Source: Nocardioides sp.
Lineage (GTDB): Bacteria; Actinomycetota; Actinomycetes; Propionibacteriales; Nocardioidaceae
Reading direction: 5' to 3'
NCBI RefSeq assembly: GCF_030019515.1
Contig: NZ_JASEEQ010000009.1
Span: 142,057 to 206,056 of the forward strand
Length of the DNA stretch: 64,000 nucleotides
The translations under genes were made by a program, and so were the position numbers. Shown in pieces: positions 37,676 to 45,150 of the stretch; position 1 is the stretch's first letter, and each line of letters starts with the position of its first letter. Under the pieces are notes generated by a model. The model was not told the origin of the DNA. It ran no database searches and worked only from the letters and a program-made list of their open reading frames with translations.

Positions 37676-39205
37676 CTACTCGAGCGCGCTGGCCTGCGTC
37701 TTGACCGTCGGCACGGGGAGCACCACGTCCACGCGCTCCACGCCTGCTGACGCGGCGCGCTGCGTCTCGACACGCGCCGTCGGGTCCGCCGGCGCGGCCC
37801 CGGGCGCTTGCTCGACCACCATCGTGCGGTCCGCTGACGCGGCGCGCTGTGTCTCGACACGCGCCGCCGGGTCCGCCGGCGCGGCCCCGGGCGCTTGCTC
37901 GACCACCATCGTGCGGTCCGCTGACGCGGCCCGCACCCCGTTGACCTCGGGCGAGAGCTGCGGCTCGACCCGGACCACCGCGACCGCGCCGCAGAGCAGG
38001 CAGCCGACGACCAGCGAGCCGATGTAGACGCCGCCGAGGCCGTGGCCGACGAGGTAGCCGGCGACCGGGGGCGCGATGATCGCGGCGAGCTGGAAGGACC
38101 CCGAGCTGAGCGCGTTGTAGCGCCCCCGCAGGTGGTCGGGCGCGAGCTCGTTGACCAGGGCGGGGACGGTCGGCTGCAGCAGCGTCTCGCCGAACGCGAA
38201 CACCGACGCGCAGCCGGCGACCAGGAGCGTCGCGCCCCAGGTGCCGGAGACCAGCCCGGTGGCGCCGAGCAGCACCCAGGAGCACGCCCACACCAGCGAC
38301 ATCACCGCGATCACCCGGGTCCGGCGCCGGCCCTCGATCCGCTGGAGCACGACCAGCTGGAGCACCACGATCACCACCGTGTTCGCGGCGAACGCCAGCC
38401 CGAGGCCCTGCGTGGACACCTCGCCCACGGCCCGCGCGAACGCCGGCATCCCGGCGTTGAGCTGGGAGTAGCCGACGTACGACGACACGAAGCTGAGCAG
38501 CATCAGCGAGGCGACCGCGGGCCGGCGCATCACCTCGCGGTAGCTCAGCGTCGCCGGCGGAGCGCCGCCCGCGTGGACCGGGCGGCCGGCGACCAGCCGC
38601 AGCGGACCCAGCAGCAGGACCAGGGCCGGCAGGTAGCTGACCGCGTCGCCGAGGTAGATGACCTGGAAGGTGACCAGCCGGTCCACGTCGACGAACGCGC
38701 CGCCGATGATGCCGCCGATCCCGATGCCGAGGTTGAGCAGCGTGAAGTTCACGCCGAAGTAGCGCTGCCGCAGCTCGACCGGGACCACGGCGGCGATGAA
38801 GGCCTGGAACCCCGGCCAGGAGACCCCGAACGCGGCGCCGGAGAGCATCAGCGCCCCGGCCGCCATCCACTCCGCCGGTGAGAACGCGAGCGCGGCGTTC
38901 GAGGCGGTCTGGAGGACCAGTGCACCGACCAGGATCCGGCGCGCGCCGAGCCGGTCGATCGCCGAGCCCCCGGGCCCGACGACGAGGAAGCCGATCAGCG
39001 GCGGGAGCGCCAGCAGCAGCCCGACGTCGCTGAGCGCGAAGCCACGCACCTCGTGGAGGTAGACGACGTGGAAGGGCAGCACGAGGCCGGTGCCGATGAA
39101 CTCGAAGACCACCACCGAGAGCAGCAGCCGGCCCTCGCGGGGCAGGTCGTGCCAGAACGAGGCGAGGGTCGGGCGGGCGGGGTCGGGGTGGGTCGGCGAG
39201 CTCAT
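37676..39205 (-). CDS. MFS transporter with repeat-derived C-terminal tail
   Basis: 509 aa. Residues 1-~415 hold 12 membrane helices with MFS landmarks (HEVRGFALSDVGLLLALPPL, GPGGSAIDRLGARRILVGAL, EGRRRTRVIAVMSLVWACSW). Closest in pattern to drug/metabolite exporters. The last ~90 residues are unlike a transporter: two 29-residue units (ADRTMVVEQAPGAAPADP then ARVETQRAAS) encoded by an 87-bp tandem repeat. The gene is convergent with coxG (36 bp) and divergent from the DUF2207 gene. Confidence 0.85.
   Translation of the reverse strand: MSSPTHPDPARPTLASFWHDLPREGRLLLSVVVFEFIGTGLVLPFHVVYLHEVRGFALSDVGLLLALPPLIGFLVVGPGGSAIDRLGARRILVGALVLQTASNAALAFSPAEWMAAGALMLSGAAFGVSWPGFQAFIAAVVPVELRQRYFGVNFTLLNLGIGIGGIIGGAFVDVDRLVTFQVIYLGDAVSYLPALVLLLGPLRLVAGRPVHAGGAPPATLSYREVMRRPAVASLMLLSFVSSYVGYSQLNAGMPAFARAVGEVSTQGLGLAFAANTVVIVVLQLVVLQRIEGRRRTRVIAVMSLVWACSWVLLGATGLVSGTWGATLLVAGCASVFAFGETLLQPTVPALVNELAPDHLRGRYNALSSGSFQLAAIIAPPVAGYLVGHGLGGVYIGSLVVGCLLCGAVAVVRVEPQLSPEVNGVRAASADRTMVVEQAPGAAPADPAARVETQRAASADRTMVVEQAPGAAPADPTARVETQRAASAGVERVDVVLPVPTVKTQASALE
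37747..37931. repeat. 87-bp tandem repeat inside the MFS gene 3' end
   Basis: Units at 37747-37833 and 37834-37920, nearly identical, with the first 11 bases of a third at 37921. Each contains GTCTCGACACGCGCC and GGCGCTTGCTCGACCACC-like stretches (the latter read here as GCGCTTGCTCGACCACC). These motifs look like the two halves of a palindromic intergenic repeat common in Nocardioidaceae; 87 is a multiple of three, so the reading frame stays open. Confidence 0.9.
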
Positions 39206-39288
39206 CGCCGAGAAGTCTCCCAGCGGCCGCCGACACCCGGCACGCGATTTTCCGACGCAGTCGTCCGCCGACCCCTAGGCTCCGGGGC

Positions 39289-41046
39289 ATGAAGCGTCTG
39301 GTGGGGACCGTGATCGGCCTGGCGGTCGTGCTGCTGGTGCTGATGATTCCCGCCGCCCTCTACGGAGTGAGCGGCGACGAGGGTCCCGCCGAGACCGACG
39401 AGACGACGATCACGTCGTACGTCGCCGACTTCGACGTGGACGACCAGGGCGACCTGACGGCCGTCGAGACCCTCACCGTGGACTTCCCGTTCCCCGGCAA
39501 GCACGGGATCTTCCGGTTCTGGGACACCCACGACCAGACGGCCCCGGACACCGTCCGCCGGATCCCTCGTGACATCGAGGTCACCATGGACGGCGCCGAC
39601 GTCCCGGTCGAGATGTCCAGCGACGGCGGTGGCCAGTTCAAGGTCGCCCGGATCGGCGACCCCGACTCGACCGTCGCGCCCGGCGAGCACGTGTACGAGA
39701 TCCGCTACGACGTCGACGGCATCCTGGAGCCCGGCACCAACGGCTCCCGCACCCAGCTCTACTGGAACCTGATCCCCGGCGGCTGGGCGCAGCGCATCGA
39801 CTCGGCGGACCTCACGGTCCACCTGCCCGCCGACGCGGAGCGGGTCCAGTGCGCGGTCGGCCCGGACGAGACGGGCTGCCGGCTCCAGGGCGAGGGCACC
39901 CCCGTCCTGCGGATCCGGGCGGAGTCGCTCGACCCGCGGACGCCCGTGACGCTCAAGACGGGCCTCGACGTGGCGACGCCGCCGCCCGGCGACGAGCGAC
40001 CCTGGGGGCCCGCGCTCGACGCCGTGCTCGGGCCCGACCTGGCGCTGCTGGCCCTCGTGCTGGCCCTGGCCGTCGCCGCCGGCGGCTACGGCTTCCACCT
40101 GGCCCGGCGCGCGGCCGAGCGGGACCCGCAGTTCCCGGTCATGTACGCGCCGCCGGACGGCATCGGCCCCGCCCAGGCGGCGTACCTGGTCACCGAGAAG
40201 GTGGACGACGAGCAGTACGTCGCCACCCTCATGTACGCCGCGGAGAAGGGTGCCATCGCCCTCGACCGCACCGATGCCGCGTGGACGATCGCGGACAAGA
40301 ACGGCGCCTCGGGCTGGGCCGGCCTCGACCCCGTGACCACGGGGGTCGCGCACCTGCTCGGCGGCCCCGGCACCTCGTTCGTCGCCTCGCCCAAGGACGT
40401 CGCCGCCGGCCAGCGGCTCAAGACCGAGATCGAGTCGTTCGAGGAGAGCACCCGGACCTGGGCCTCGACCTCCGGCCTGATGGTCAAGAGCGGTCTGGGC
40501 GGCAGCGGCAGCGTGGTCATCGGCCTGTGCCTGGTCGCCGTCGTCGCCATCGCGATCTGGAACCCGCTCAACATGTCGGTCGTCGGGCTGATCCCGGGTG
40601 CGTTCGGGATCTTCGGCGCCTACCTCGCGGTCCCCGCCGCCGGCACCCGGCGCACCAAGGCCGGCCGTGACCTGTGGTCGCGGGCCGGCGGGTTCCGCCG
40701 GATCCTCGCGACGCCGTCGGCGAAGGACCGGTTCGACTTCTCCGGGCGCGAGGAGCTCTACACCGCCTACGTGCCGTGGGCGGTCGCGTTCGGGTGCGCC
40801 GAGGAGTGGGCGGGCAAGTACCGCACCGAGATGGGCGCCGAGCCGCCGGTCCCGTCGTACCTCGGCCCCGCTTACGTGGGCGCCTACACCGGCTCGGTGG
40901 TCTCGTCGATGGTCGACGACTTCCACTCCACCGTCAGCTCCGCGATCTCCTCCTACGAGGCCACCCAGAAGTCGTCGTCCTCGGGTGGCGGCGGCGGGTT
41001 CTCGGGCGGCGGCGGGGGCGGCGGCGGTGGTGGCGGCTCCTGGTGA
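39289..41046 (+). CDS. DUF2207 membrane protein
   Basis: 585 aa. N-terminal signal/anchor (VIGLAVVLLVLMIPAALYG), an extracytoplasmic DUF2207 domain (about 35-230: TITSYVADFDVDDQGDLTAV, FPGKHGIFRFWDT, YWNLIPGGWAQRIDSADL), a membrane helix near 250-265, a cytoplasmic part, a pair of helices near 410-445, and a C-terminal tail of Ser then Gly repeats ending SW, typical of the family. Paired with LemA, as in many bacteria. Exact role unknown, envelope-related. Confidence 0.9.
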   Translation: MKRLVGTVIGLAVVLLVLMIPAALYGVSGDEGPAETDETTITSYVADFDVDDQGDLTAVETLTVDFPFPGKHGIFRFWDTHDQTAPDTVRRIPRDIEVTMDGADVPVEMSSDGGGQFKVARIGDPDSTVAPGEHVYEIRYDVDGILEPGTNGSRTQLYWNLIPGGWAQRIDSADLTVHLPADAERVQCAVGPDETGCRLQGEGTPVLRIRAESLDPRTPVTLKTGLDVATPPPGDERPWGPALDAVLGPDLALLALVLALAVAAGGYGFHLARRAAERDPQFPVMYAPPDGIGPAQAAYLVTEKVDDEQYVATLMYAAEKGAIALDRTDAAWTIADKNGASGWAGLDPVTTGVAHLLGGPGTSFVASPKDVAAGQRLKTEIESFEESTRTWASTSGLMVKSGLGGSGSVVIGLCLVAVVAIAIWNPLNMSVVGLIPGAFGIFGAYLAVPAAGTRRTKAGRDLWSRAGGFRRILATPSAKDRFDFSGREELYTAYVPWAVAFGCAEEWAGKYRTEMGAEPPVPSYLGPAYVGAYTGSVVSSMVDDFHSTVSSAISSYEATQKSSSSGGGGGFSGGGGGGGGGGGSW

Positions 41047-41089
41047 CCGACTGACCATCCCCCATCCACCCGTGTTCTGAGGAGATCTC

Positions 41090-41653
41090 ATGCTCATCGC
41101 CATCATCGTCATCGTCGTGGTGCTCGTCGCCCTGGTGGCCTTCGGCATCATCGGCTTCAACAAGCTCCGCACCACCGACATCGGAGCCCAGGAGGCGCTC
41201 GGCGGCATCGACGTCCAGCTCACCCGGCGCGCCGACCTGATCCCGAACCTGGTCGAGACCGTCAAGGGGTACGCCGCGCACGAGAAGGGCGTGTTCGAGG
41301 AGGTGACCGCGGCCCGGGCGGGCGTGCAGGCCGCGGCCAAGGGCGACGACGTCGCCGCGAAGGCCGCCGCGGACGCCCGGCTCCAGGGCGCCCTGGTCAA
41401 CCTGAACGCCGTGGCCGAGGCCTACCCCGACCTCAAGGCCAACCAGAACTTCCTCGACCTGCAGCGCCAGCTCGCCGAGACCGAGAACCAGATCTCGTTC
41501 GCCCGGCAGTTCTACAACGACGCGGTCGCGACCCTGAACAAGCTGACCCAGACCATCCCGTGGATGTTCTTCACCGGCGTGGCGAACGTCCACAAGCGCG
41601 AGTTCTACGACGCCCCGGACGGCCAGGAGCAGGCGCCGCAGGTGAGCTTCTAG
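41090..41653 (+). CDS. lemA: LemA family protein
   Basis: 187 aa. A short extracytoplasmic N-terminus and one membrane helix (MLIAIIVIVVVLVALVAFGI), then the LemA coiled helical domain (NKLRTTDIGAQEALGGIDVQ, RRADLIPNLVETVKGYAAHE, FNDAVATLN-like YNDAVATLNKLTQTIPW). GAGGAG 6 bp upstream of ATG 41090. 43 bp after the DUF2207 gene, same operon. Function unknown though widely conserved. Confidence 0.93.
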   Translation: MLIAIIVIVVVLVALVAFGIIGFNKLRTTDIGAQEALGGIDVQLTRRADLIPNLVETVKGYAAHEKGVFEEVTAARAGVQAAAKGDDVAAKAAADARLQGALVNLNAVAEAYPDLKANQNFLDLQRQLAETENQISFARQFYNDAVATLNKLTQTIPWMFFTGVANVHKREFYDAPDGQEQAPQVSF

Positions 41654-41691
41654 GGCCACGACGGAGGTCGCGAGGCTCGCCCGGTCGGGGG

Positions 41692-41730
41692 GCATGCGGG
41701 CAAATCCGGGCGGGTACTCACCCCGCATGC
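41692..41730. promoter_or_regulatory. Inverted repeat flanking the start of the diiron-enzyme gene
   Basis: GCATGCGGG (41692-41700) and CCCGCATGC (41722-41730) are perfect 9-bp inverted arms 21 bp apart, with TACTCA between them as a possible -10. The right arm includes the ATG at 41727. Geometry (30 bp centre to centre) suits a dimeric regulator or a translational hairpin. Confidence 0.45.
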
Positions 41731-42695
41731 AGATCCCTCAGCCCCGTGGCCCGCTCACGGACGAGCTCTTCGGCACGCTCCGGGCGGGGTCCGACGACTT
41801 CTACCCCGTCCTCGCCGCCGGCGCCACCGACGGCGAGGACGCCGCGCTGGCGCTGTGGGTGCTCCACGAGCTGCACTACCGCGGGTTCGACGAGGTGCGT
41901 GACGACCTGGAGTGGGACCCGCAGCTGGTGCGGCTGCGCGGAGCGCTCGAGCGCGACCTCGAGCAGCGGCTGCGCGAGCGCTTCACGCCGCCCGTCGGCC
42001 TCTCCTTCGTCGAGGACTTCTTCGACTGGGTCGCCGAGCAGGACGGCGCCTCGGTCGCCGCGCACGTGCAGCGCGACGCCGACCGCGAGCAGGTGCTCGA
42101 GCTGCTCCGGTCGCGCTCCATCTACCACCTCAAGGAGTCCGACCCGACCGCGTGGGTCGTCCCTCGCCTGGGCGTCCGGGCCAAGGCCGCGCTGATGGAG
42201 CTCCTGTACGACGAGTACGGCGGGGGCGACCCGAACCGGCTGCACCACCACCTGTTCGCGCAGGGCCTGCGGGCCAGCGGCCTGGCGGCGTCGTACGGCG
42301 CCCACATCGACGAGGTGCCGCTGGAGGTGCTCGAGCAGAACAACGCGATGTCGCACTTCGGCCTGCACCGCCGCCTGCGCGGCGCGGCCCTGGGCCACCT
42401 CGCGGCGTTCGAGGCGACCAGCTCGATGCCGTCGCGGCGGATGGTGCAGGGCCTCGAGCGGCTCGGCTTCCCGGACGAGATGGTGGCCTACTACGCCGAG
42501 CACGTGGAGGCCGACGCGGTCCACGAGCAGCTGGCCGTGCGCACCATCTGCGGCGGCCTGCTCGCCGAGGAGCCCGGGCTCGAGGAGGACCTGTGGTTCG
42601 GCGCGTTCACCTGCCTGGACCTGGAGGACCGGTTCGCCCGCACCATCCTCCAGCGGTGGGGGGTCGGCGAGGACCGGAAGGAGGAGGTGGCGTGA
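41727..42695 (+). CDS. Iron-containing redox enzyme family (haem-oxygenase-like diiron oxidase candidate)
   Basis: 322 aa, predicted all-helical. The family region is YDEYGGGDPNRLHHHLFAQG, then HFGLHRRLRGAALGHLAAFE and YAEHVEADAVHEQLAVRTIC, which supply the Glu/His/Asp residues expected for an Fe-binding HDO-fold site; this matches the Pfam "iron-containing redox enzyme" family. Relatives do N-oxygenation or oxidative decarboxylation. ATG 41727 is preferred over 41694, since the latter adds an odd GYSPR leader. Stop overlaps the CDGSH gene (GTGA), strongly suggesting a shared reaction. Confidence 0.8.
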   Translation: MQIPQPRGPLTDELFGTLRAGSDDFYPVLAAGATDGEDAALALWVLHELHYRGFDEVRDDLEWDPQLVRLRGALERDLEQRLRERFTPPVGLSFVEDFFDWVAEQDGASVAAHVQRDADREQVLELLRSRSIYHLKESDPTAWVVPRLGVRAKAALMELLYDEYGGGDPNRLHHHLFAQGLRASGLAASYGAHIDEVPLEVLEQNNAMSHFGLHRRLRGAALGHLAAFEATSSMPSRRMVQGLERLGFPDEMVAYYAEHVEADAVHEQLAVRTICGGLLAEEPGLEEDLWFGAFTCLDLEDRFARTILQRWGVGEDRKEEVA

Positions 42696-42901
42696 GCGGA
42701 TCCTTCGAGCACCCGGACGTGGTGCTCTGTCCCGGCGGGCCGATGCTGCTGCGCGGTCAGCACACGGTCGAGGACCCGGCCGGGGTGGCGCACGAGACCA
42801 CCCGGCCGGTCACCGCCGTCTGCCGGTGCCACAAGTCGTCGTCGCTCCCGTGGTGCGACGGCACGCACAAGCTGCTCCCCGAGCGCCTGCGGCCGACCTG
42901 A
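42692..42901 (+). CDS. CDGSH-type [2Fe-2S] protein
   Basis: 69 aa. The cluster motif CRCHKSSSLPWCDGTH (about 48-63) gives the 3Cys-1His ligand set C-X-C-X9-C-X3-H of mitoNEET-type proteins. The preceding part (PGGPMLLRGQHTVEDPAGVA) is the usual short N-terminal strand pair. A single CDGSH motif, so probably a homodimer. GTG 42692 is inside the stop of the diiron-enzyme gene. Likely the electron donor to that enzyme. Confidence 0.9.
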   Translation: MSGSFEHPDVVLCPGGPMLLRGQHTVEDPAGVAHETTRPVTAVCRCHKSSSLPWCDGTHKLLPERLRPT

Positions 42902-42918
42902 GCGCGGCCCGGCGAGGA

Positions 42919-43554
42919 TCAGCCCGCGTCGAGCCGGACCAGCACCCCGCGGTCGCACCAGCGGACCTCGCTGATGGCCAGCTCGTCGTCGGTCTCCCGG
43001 AGCCGATCACGCAGCAGGTCGACCTGCTCGACGGTGCCCAGCTGGAGCAGGACGACGGCGCCGCGCAGCAGGTGCGGGCGGGCGGTGTCGATGCAGAGCC
43101 GGGCCAGCGCCATGCCGTCGGCCCCGCCGTCGATCGCGAGCACCGGGTCCTCGGGGAACCGGTCGATCTCGGCTCGGCGTACCCACGGCGGGTCCGCGAT
43201 GACCAGGGCGAACCGCTCGCTGTCGTCGAGCACCTCGTCCATCGGGCCCTCACGGACCTCGACCCGGTCGGCCAGGCCGGCGGCCCGGGCGTTGGCCCGG
43301 GCGTACTCGCACGCCACCGGGTTCACGTCCACGCACACCAGCCCTCGGTCGGTACCGGCCACGGCCAGCAGGCCGATCTGGCCGGCGCCTGCGCACAGCT
43401 CAAGGACCGGGCCGGCCGGCGCGTCCGCGAGGATCTCGGCGGCCCACTCCGACTGGGCCGCGGTCCAGGGCCGGGGGCGCAGCACCCGGCCGTCGAAGGT
43501 GATCCGGAGCGGGCCGAACCCCATCGTCTCCGGAGCGTGGCTGATCGTGGTCAT
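42919..43554 (-). CDS. SAM-dependent methyltransferase, HemK/PrmC-like DPPW
   Basis: 211 aa class I methyltransferase. SAM site VLELCAGAGQIGLLAVAG, acidic strand VCVDVNPVACEYARANA, and the catalytic-type DPPWVRR motif, which usually marks N-methylation of amides, amines or nucleobases. ATG 43554 (MTTISHAPETMGFGP) is chosen; the ORF continues 11 codons upstream but without an SD. The protein or RNA substrate is unknown. 17 bp from the convergent CDGSH gene. Confidence 0.85.
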   Translation of the reverse strand: MTTISHAPETMGFGPLRITFDGRVLRPRPWTAAQSEWAAEILADAPAGPVLELCAGAGQIGLLAVAGTDRGLVCVDVNPVACEYARANARAAGLADRVEVREGPMDEVLDDSERFALVIADPPWVRRAEIDRFPEDPVLAIDGGADGMALARLCIDTARPHLLRGAVVLLQLGTVEQVDLLRDRLRETDDELAISEVRWCDRGVLVRLDAG

Positions 43555-43593
43555 GGCGCGGTGGTACCCGCTGCGGCGGGCCGTCACGCCTGC

Positions 43594-44211
43594 TCACCCG
43601 ACGTGGATCGGGCGGAACTGGACCGAGATCCGGGGCCCGGCGTGGGCGACCTTGGGGACGGCGTGCTCCCAGGTGCGCTGGCACGAGCCGCCCATCACCA
43701 GCAGGTCCCCGTGGCCCATCTCGAGCGGGATGGCGGCACCGCCGAGGCGCGGACGGAGCATCAGCCGCCGCGGGTCGCCGAGCGAGACGATCGCGACCAT
43801 GGTGTCCTGCGTCCGCCCCCGCCCGATCGTGTCGCCGTGCCAGGCGACGCTGTCGCGGCCGTCGCGGTAGTAGCAGCAGCCGGCGGTGACGAACGGCTCG
43901 CCGAGCTCGGGCCGGTAGTGGGCCGAGAGCGCGCCGCGGGCCCGGCCCAGGGCCGGGTGGGGGAGCGGCTCGCCGACGCCGTAGGTGTGCAGGAGGCGGG
44001 GTACGTCGACCTCCCGGTCGTACATCTGGCGACGCTCGGCCCGCCACGGGACGTCGAGGAGCAGTGTCTCGAAGACCTCGTCGGCCTCGGGCAGCCAGGT
44101 CCGGCACACGTCCACCCACGCACCGCGGGTGAGGACCCGGCGCTCGAGCCCCTCGAAGGCCGGGGCGGTCGTCGGTGCGGGTCCGAACAGCGTTCCCTGG
44201 AAGTCCATCAC
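43594..44211 (-). CDS. alkB: AlkB-type Fe(II)/2-oxoglutarate DNA repair dioxygenase
   Basis: 205 aa. Iron ligands H125-X-D127 (WHGD) and H183 (WEHAVPK), and 2-oxoglutarate Arg residues R194 and R200 (RISVQFR). Oxidatively removes methyl groups from N1-meA and N3-meC. ATG doublet at 44209-44211/44206-44208. A perfect actinobacterial SOS box begins 18 bp upstream, and AGCATA (minus-strand TATGCT) is a -10 placed for a leaderless start, so LexA repression is expected. Confidence 0.92.
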   Translation of the reverse strand: MMDFQGTLFGPAPTTAPAFEGLERRVLTRGAWVDVCRTWLPEADEVFETLLLDVPWRAERRQMYDREVDVPRLLHTYGVGEPLPHPALGRARGALSAHYRPELGEPFVTAGCCYYRDGRDSVAWHGDTIGRGRTQDTMVAIVSLGDPRRLMLRPRLGGAAIPLEMGHGDLLVMGGSCQRTWEHAVPKVAHAGPRISVQFRPIHVG

Positions 44212-44228
44212 CCGAGCATACGCCGAGA

Positions 44229-44244
44229 TCGAACGTCTGTTCGA
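44229..44244. promoter_or_regulatory. LexA/SOS box upstream of alkB
   Basis: TCGAACGTCTGTTCGA matches the mycobacterial/actinobacterial SOS consensus TCGAAC-N4-GTTCGA at every defined position. It is 18 bp from the alkB start (minus strand) and 114 bp from the ABC transporter start (plus strand), so alkB is the likely target. Confidence 0.88.
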
Positions 44245-44253
44245 GTCAAATGT

Positions 44254-44289
44254 CTCAGGCCCCGATTCCTCAGGCCCCGATTTCTCAGG
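44254..44289. repeat. 15-bp direct repeats upstream of the ABC transporter
   Basis: CTCAGGCCCCGATTC (44254-44268), CTCAGGCCCCGATTT (44269-44283), then CTCAGG. An in-frame ATG at 44250 would read through it as SQAPIPQAPISQ into the ATPase. Either a small iteron-like array or a coding repeat of an alternative longer N-terminus. Confidence 0.6.
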
Positions 44290-44357
44290 GGGAGCCCAGG
44301 GTCGGAGGGGACCAATTCCCGTGGCGGCGCCGCCCTCCCGCGCGAGAGGCTGACCCC

Positions 44358-45122
44358 ATGACCGAGGCCACCCTCCAGGCGACCCCCGTCCCTGCGGCAG
44401 CGCGCGTGCGCAACCTGACCAAGACCTACGGCTCCGGGCCGGCGATGGTCGTCGCGCTCGACGACGTCAGCCTCGACCTCGCGGCCGGTGAGTTCACCGC
44501 GGTGATGGGCCCCAGCGGGTCCGGGAAGTCGACGCTGATGCACTGCTGCGCGGCGCTCGACACCGCGGACTCCGGCTCGGTGTTCATCGGCGACCAGGAC
44601 CTCACCTCGCTCAAGGACAAGGCCCTCACCAGGCTGCGCCGCGACGAGATCGGCTTCGTCTTCCAGTCCTTCAACCTGGTGCCGACCCTCTCCGCGGCCG
44701 AGAACATCGCCCTGCCGATGGCGATCGCGGGCCGCAAGCCCGACCGCGACTGGTACGACGTGGTCATCGACACGGTGAGCCTGGCGGACCGGCTCGACCA
44801 CAAGCCCAACGAGCTGTCCGGTGGACAGCAGCAGCGGGTCGCGGTCGCCCGCGCCCTGGTCAGCCGGCCCCGGATCGTCTTCGCCGACGAGCCCACCGGC
44901 AACCTCGACTCCCGCTCGGGCGCCGAGGTCCTCGAGCTGCTGCGCCGCAGCGTCGACGACCACGGCCAGACGGTCGTGATGGTGACCCACGACCCGGTGG
45001 CCGCGGCGTACACCGACCGGGTCGTGTTCCTCGGTGACGGCCGGGTCGTCGACGAGCTGCGCGAGCCCACGCGGGAGCGGGTGCTCGAGGTGATGAACCG
45101 ACTGGCCGAGAAGCACGCATGA
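44358..45122 (+). CDS. ABC transporter ATP-binding protein (MacB/LolD-like)
   Basis: 254 aa. Walker A GPSGSGKST at 51-59, signature LSGGQQQRVAVARAL, Walker B RIVFADEPTGNLD, and switch His in MVTHDPVAA. The LFNLVPTLSAAENIALP-type segment (FQSFNLVPTLSAAENIALPM) is typical of MacB/LolD/FtsE-like ATPases. ATG 44358 gives the standard family N-terminus. Forms an exporter or mechanotransmission complex with the permease 28 bp downstream. Confidence 0.92.
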   Translation: MTEATLQATPVPAAARVRNLTKTYGSGPAMVVALDDVSLDLAAGEFTAVMGPSGSGKSTLMHCCAALDTADSGSVFIGDQDLTSLKDKALTRLRRDEIGFVFQSFNLVPTLSAAENIALPMAIAGRKPDRDWYDVVIDTVSLADRLDHKPNELSGGQQQRVAVARALVSRPRIVFADEPTGNLDSRSGAEVLELLRRSVDDHGQTVVMVTHDPVAAAYTDRVVFLGDGRVVDELREPTRERVLEVMNRLAEKHA

Positions 45123-45150
45123 GCACCGCCCGGGACGGCGGGGGCCCCGC

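Noticed and set aside
44250..44357. Alternative start of the ABC ATPase at ATG 44250
   Set aside because: It adds 36 residues from the 15-bp repeats; ATPases of this type start near ATG 44358. Kept only as a possibility.
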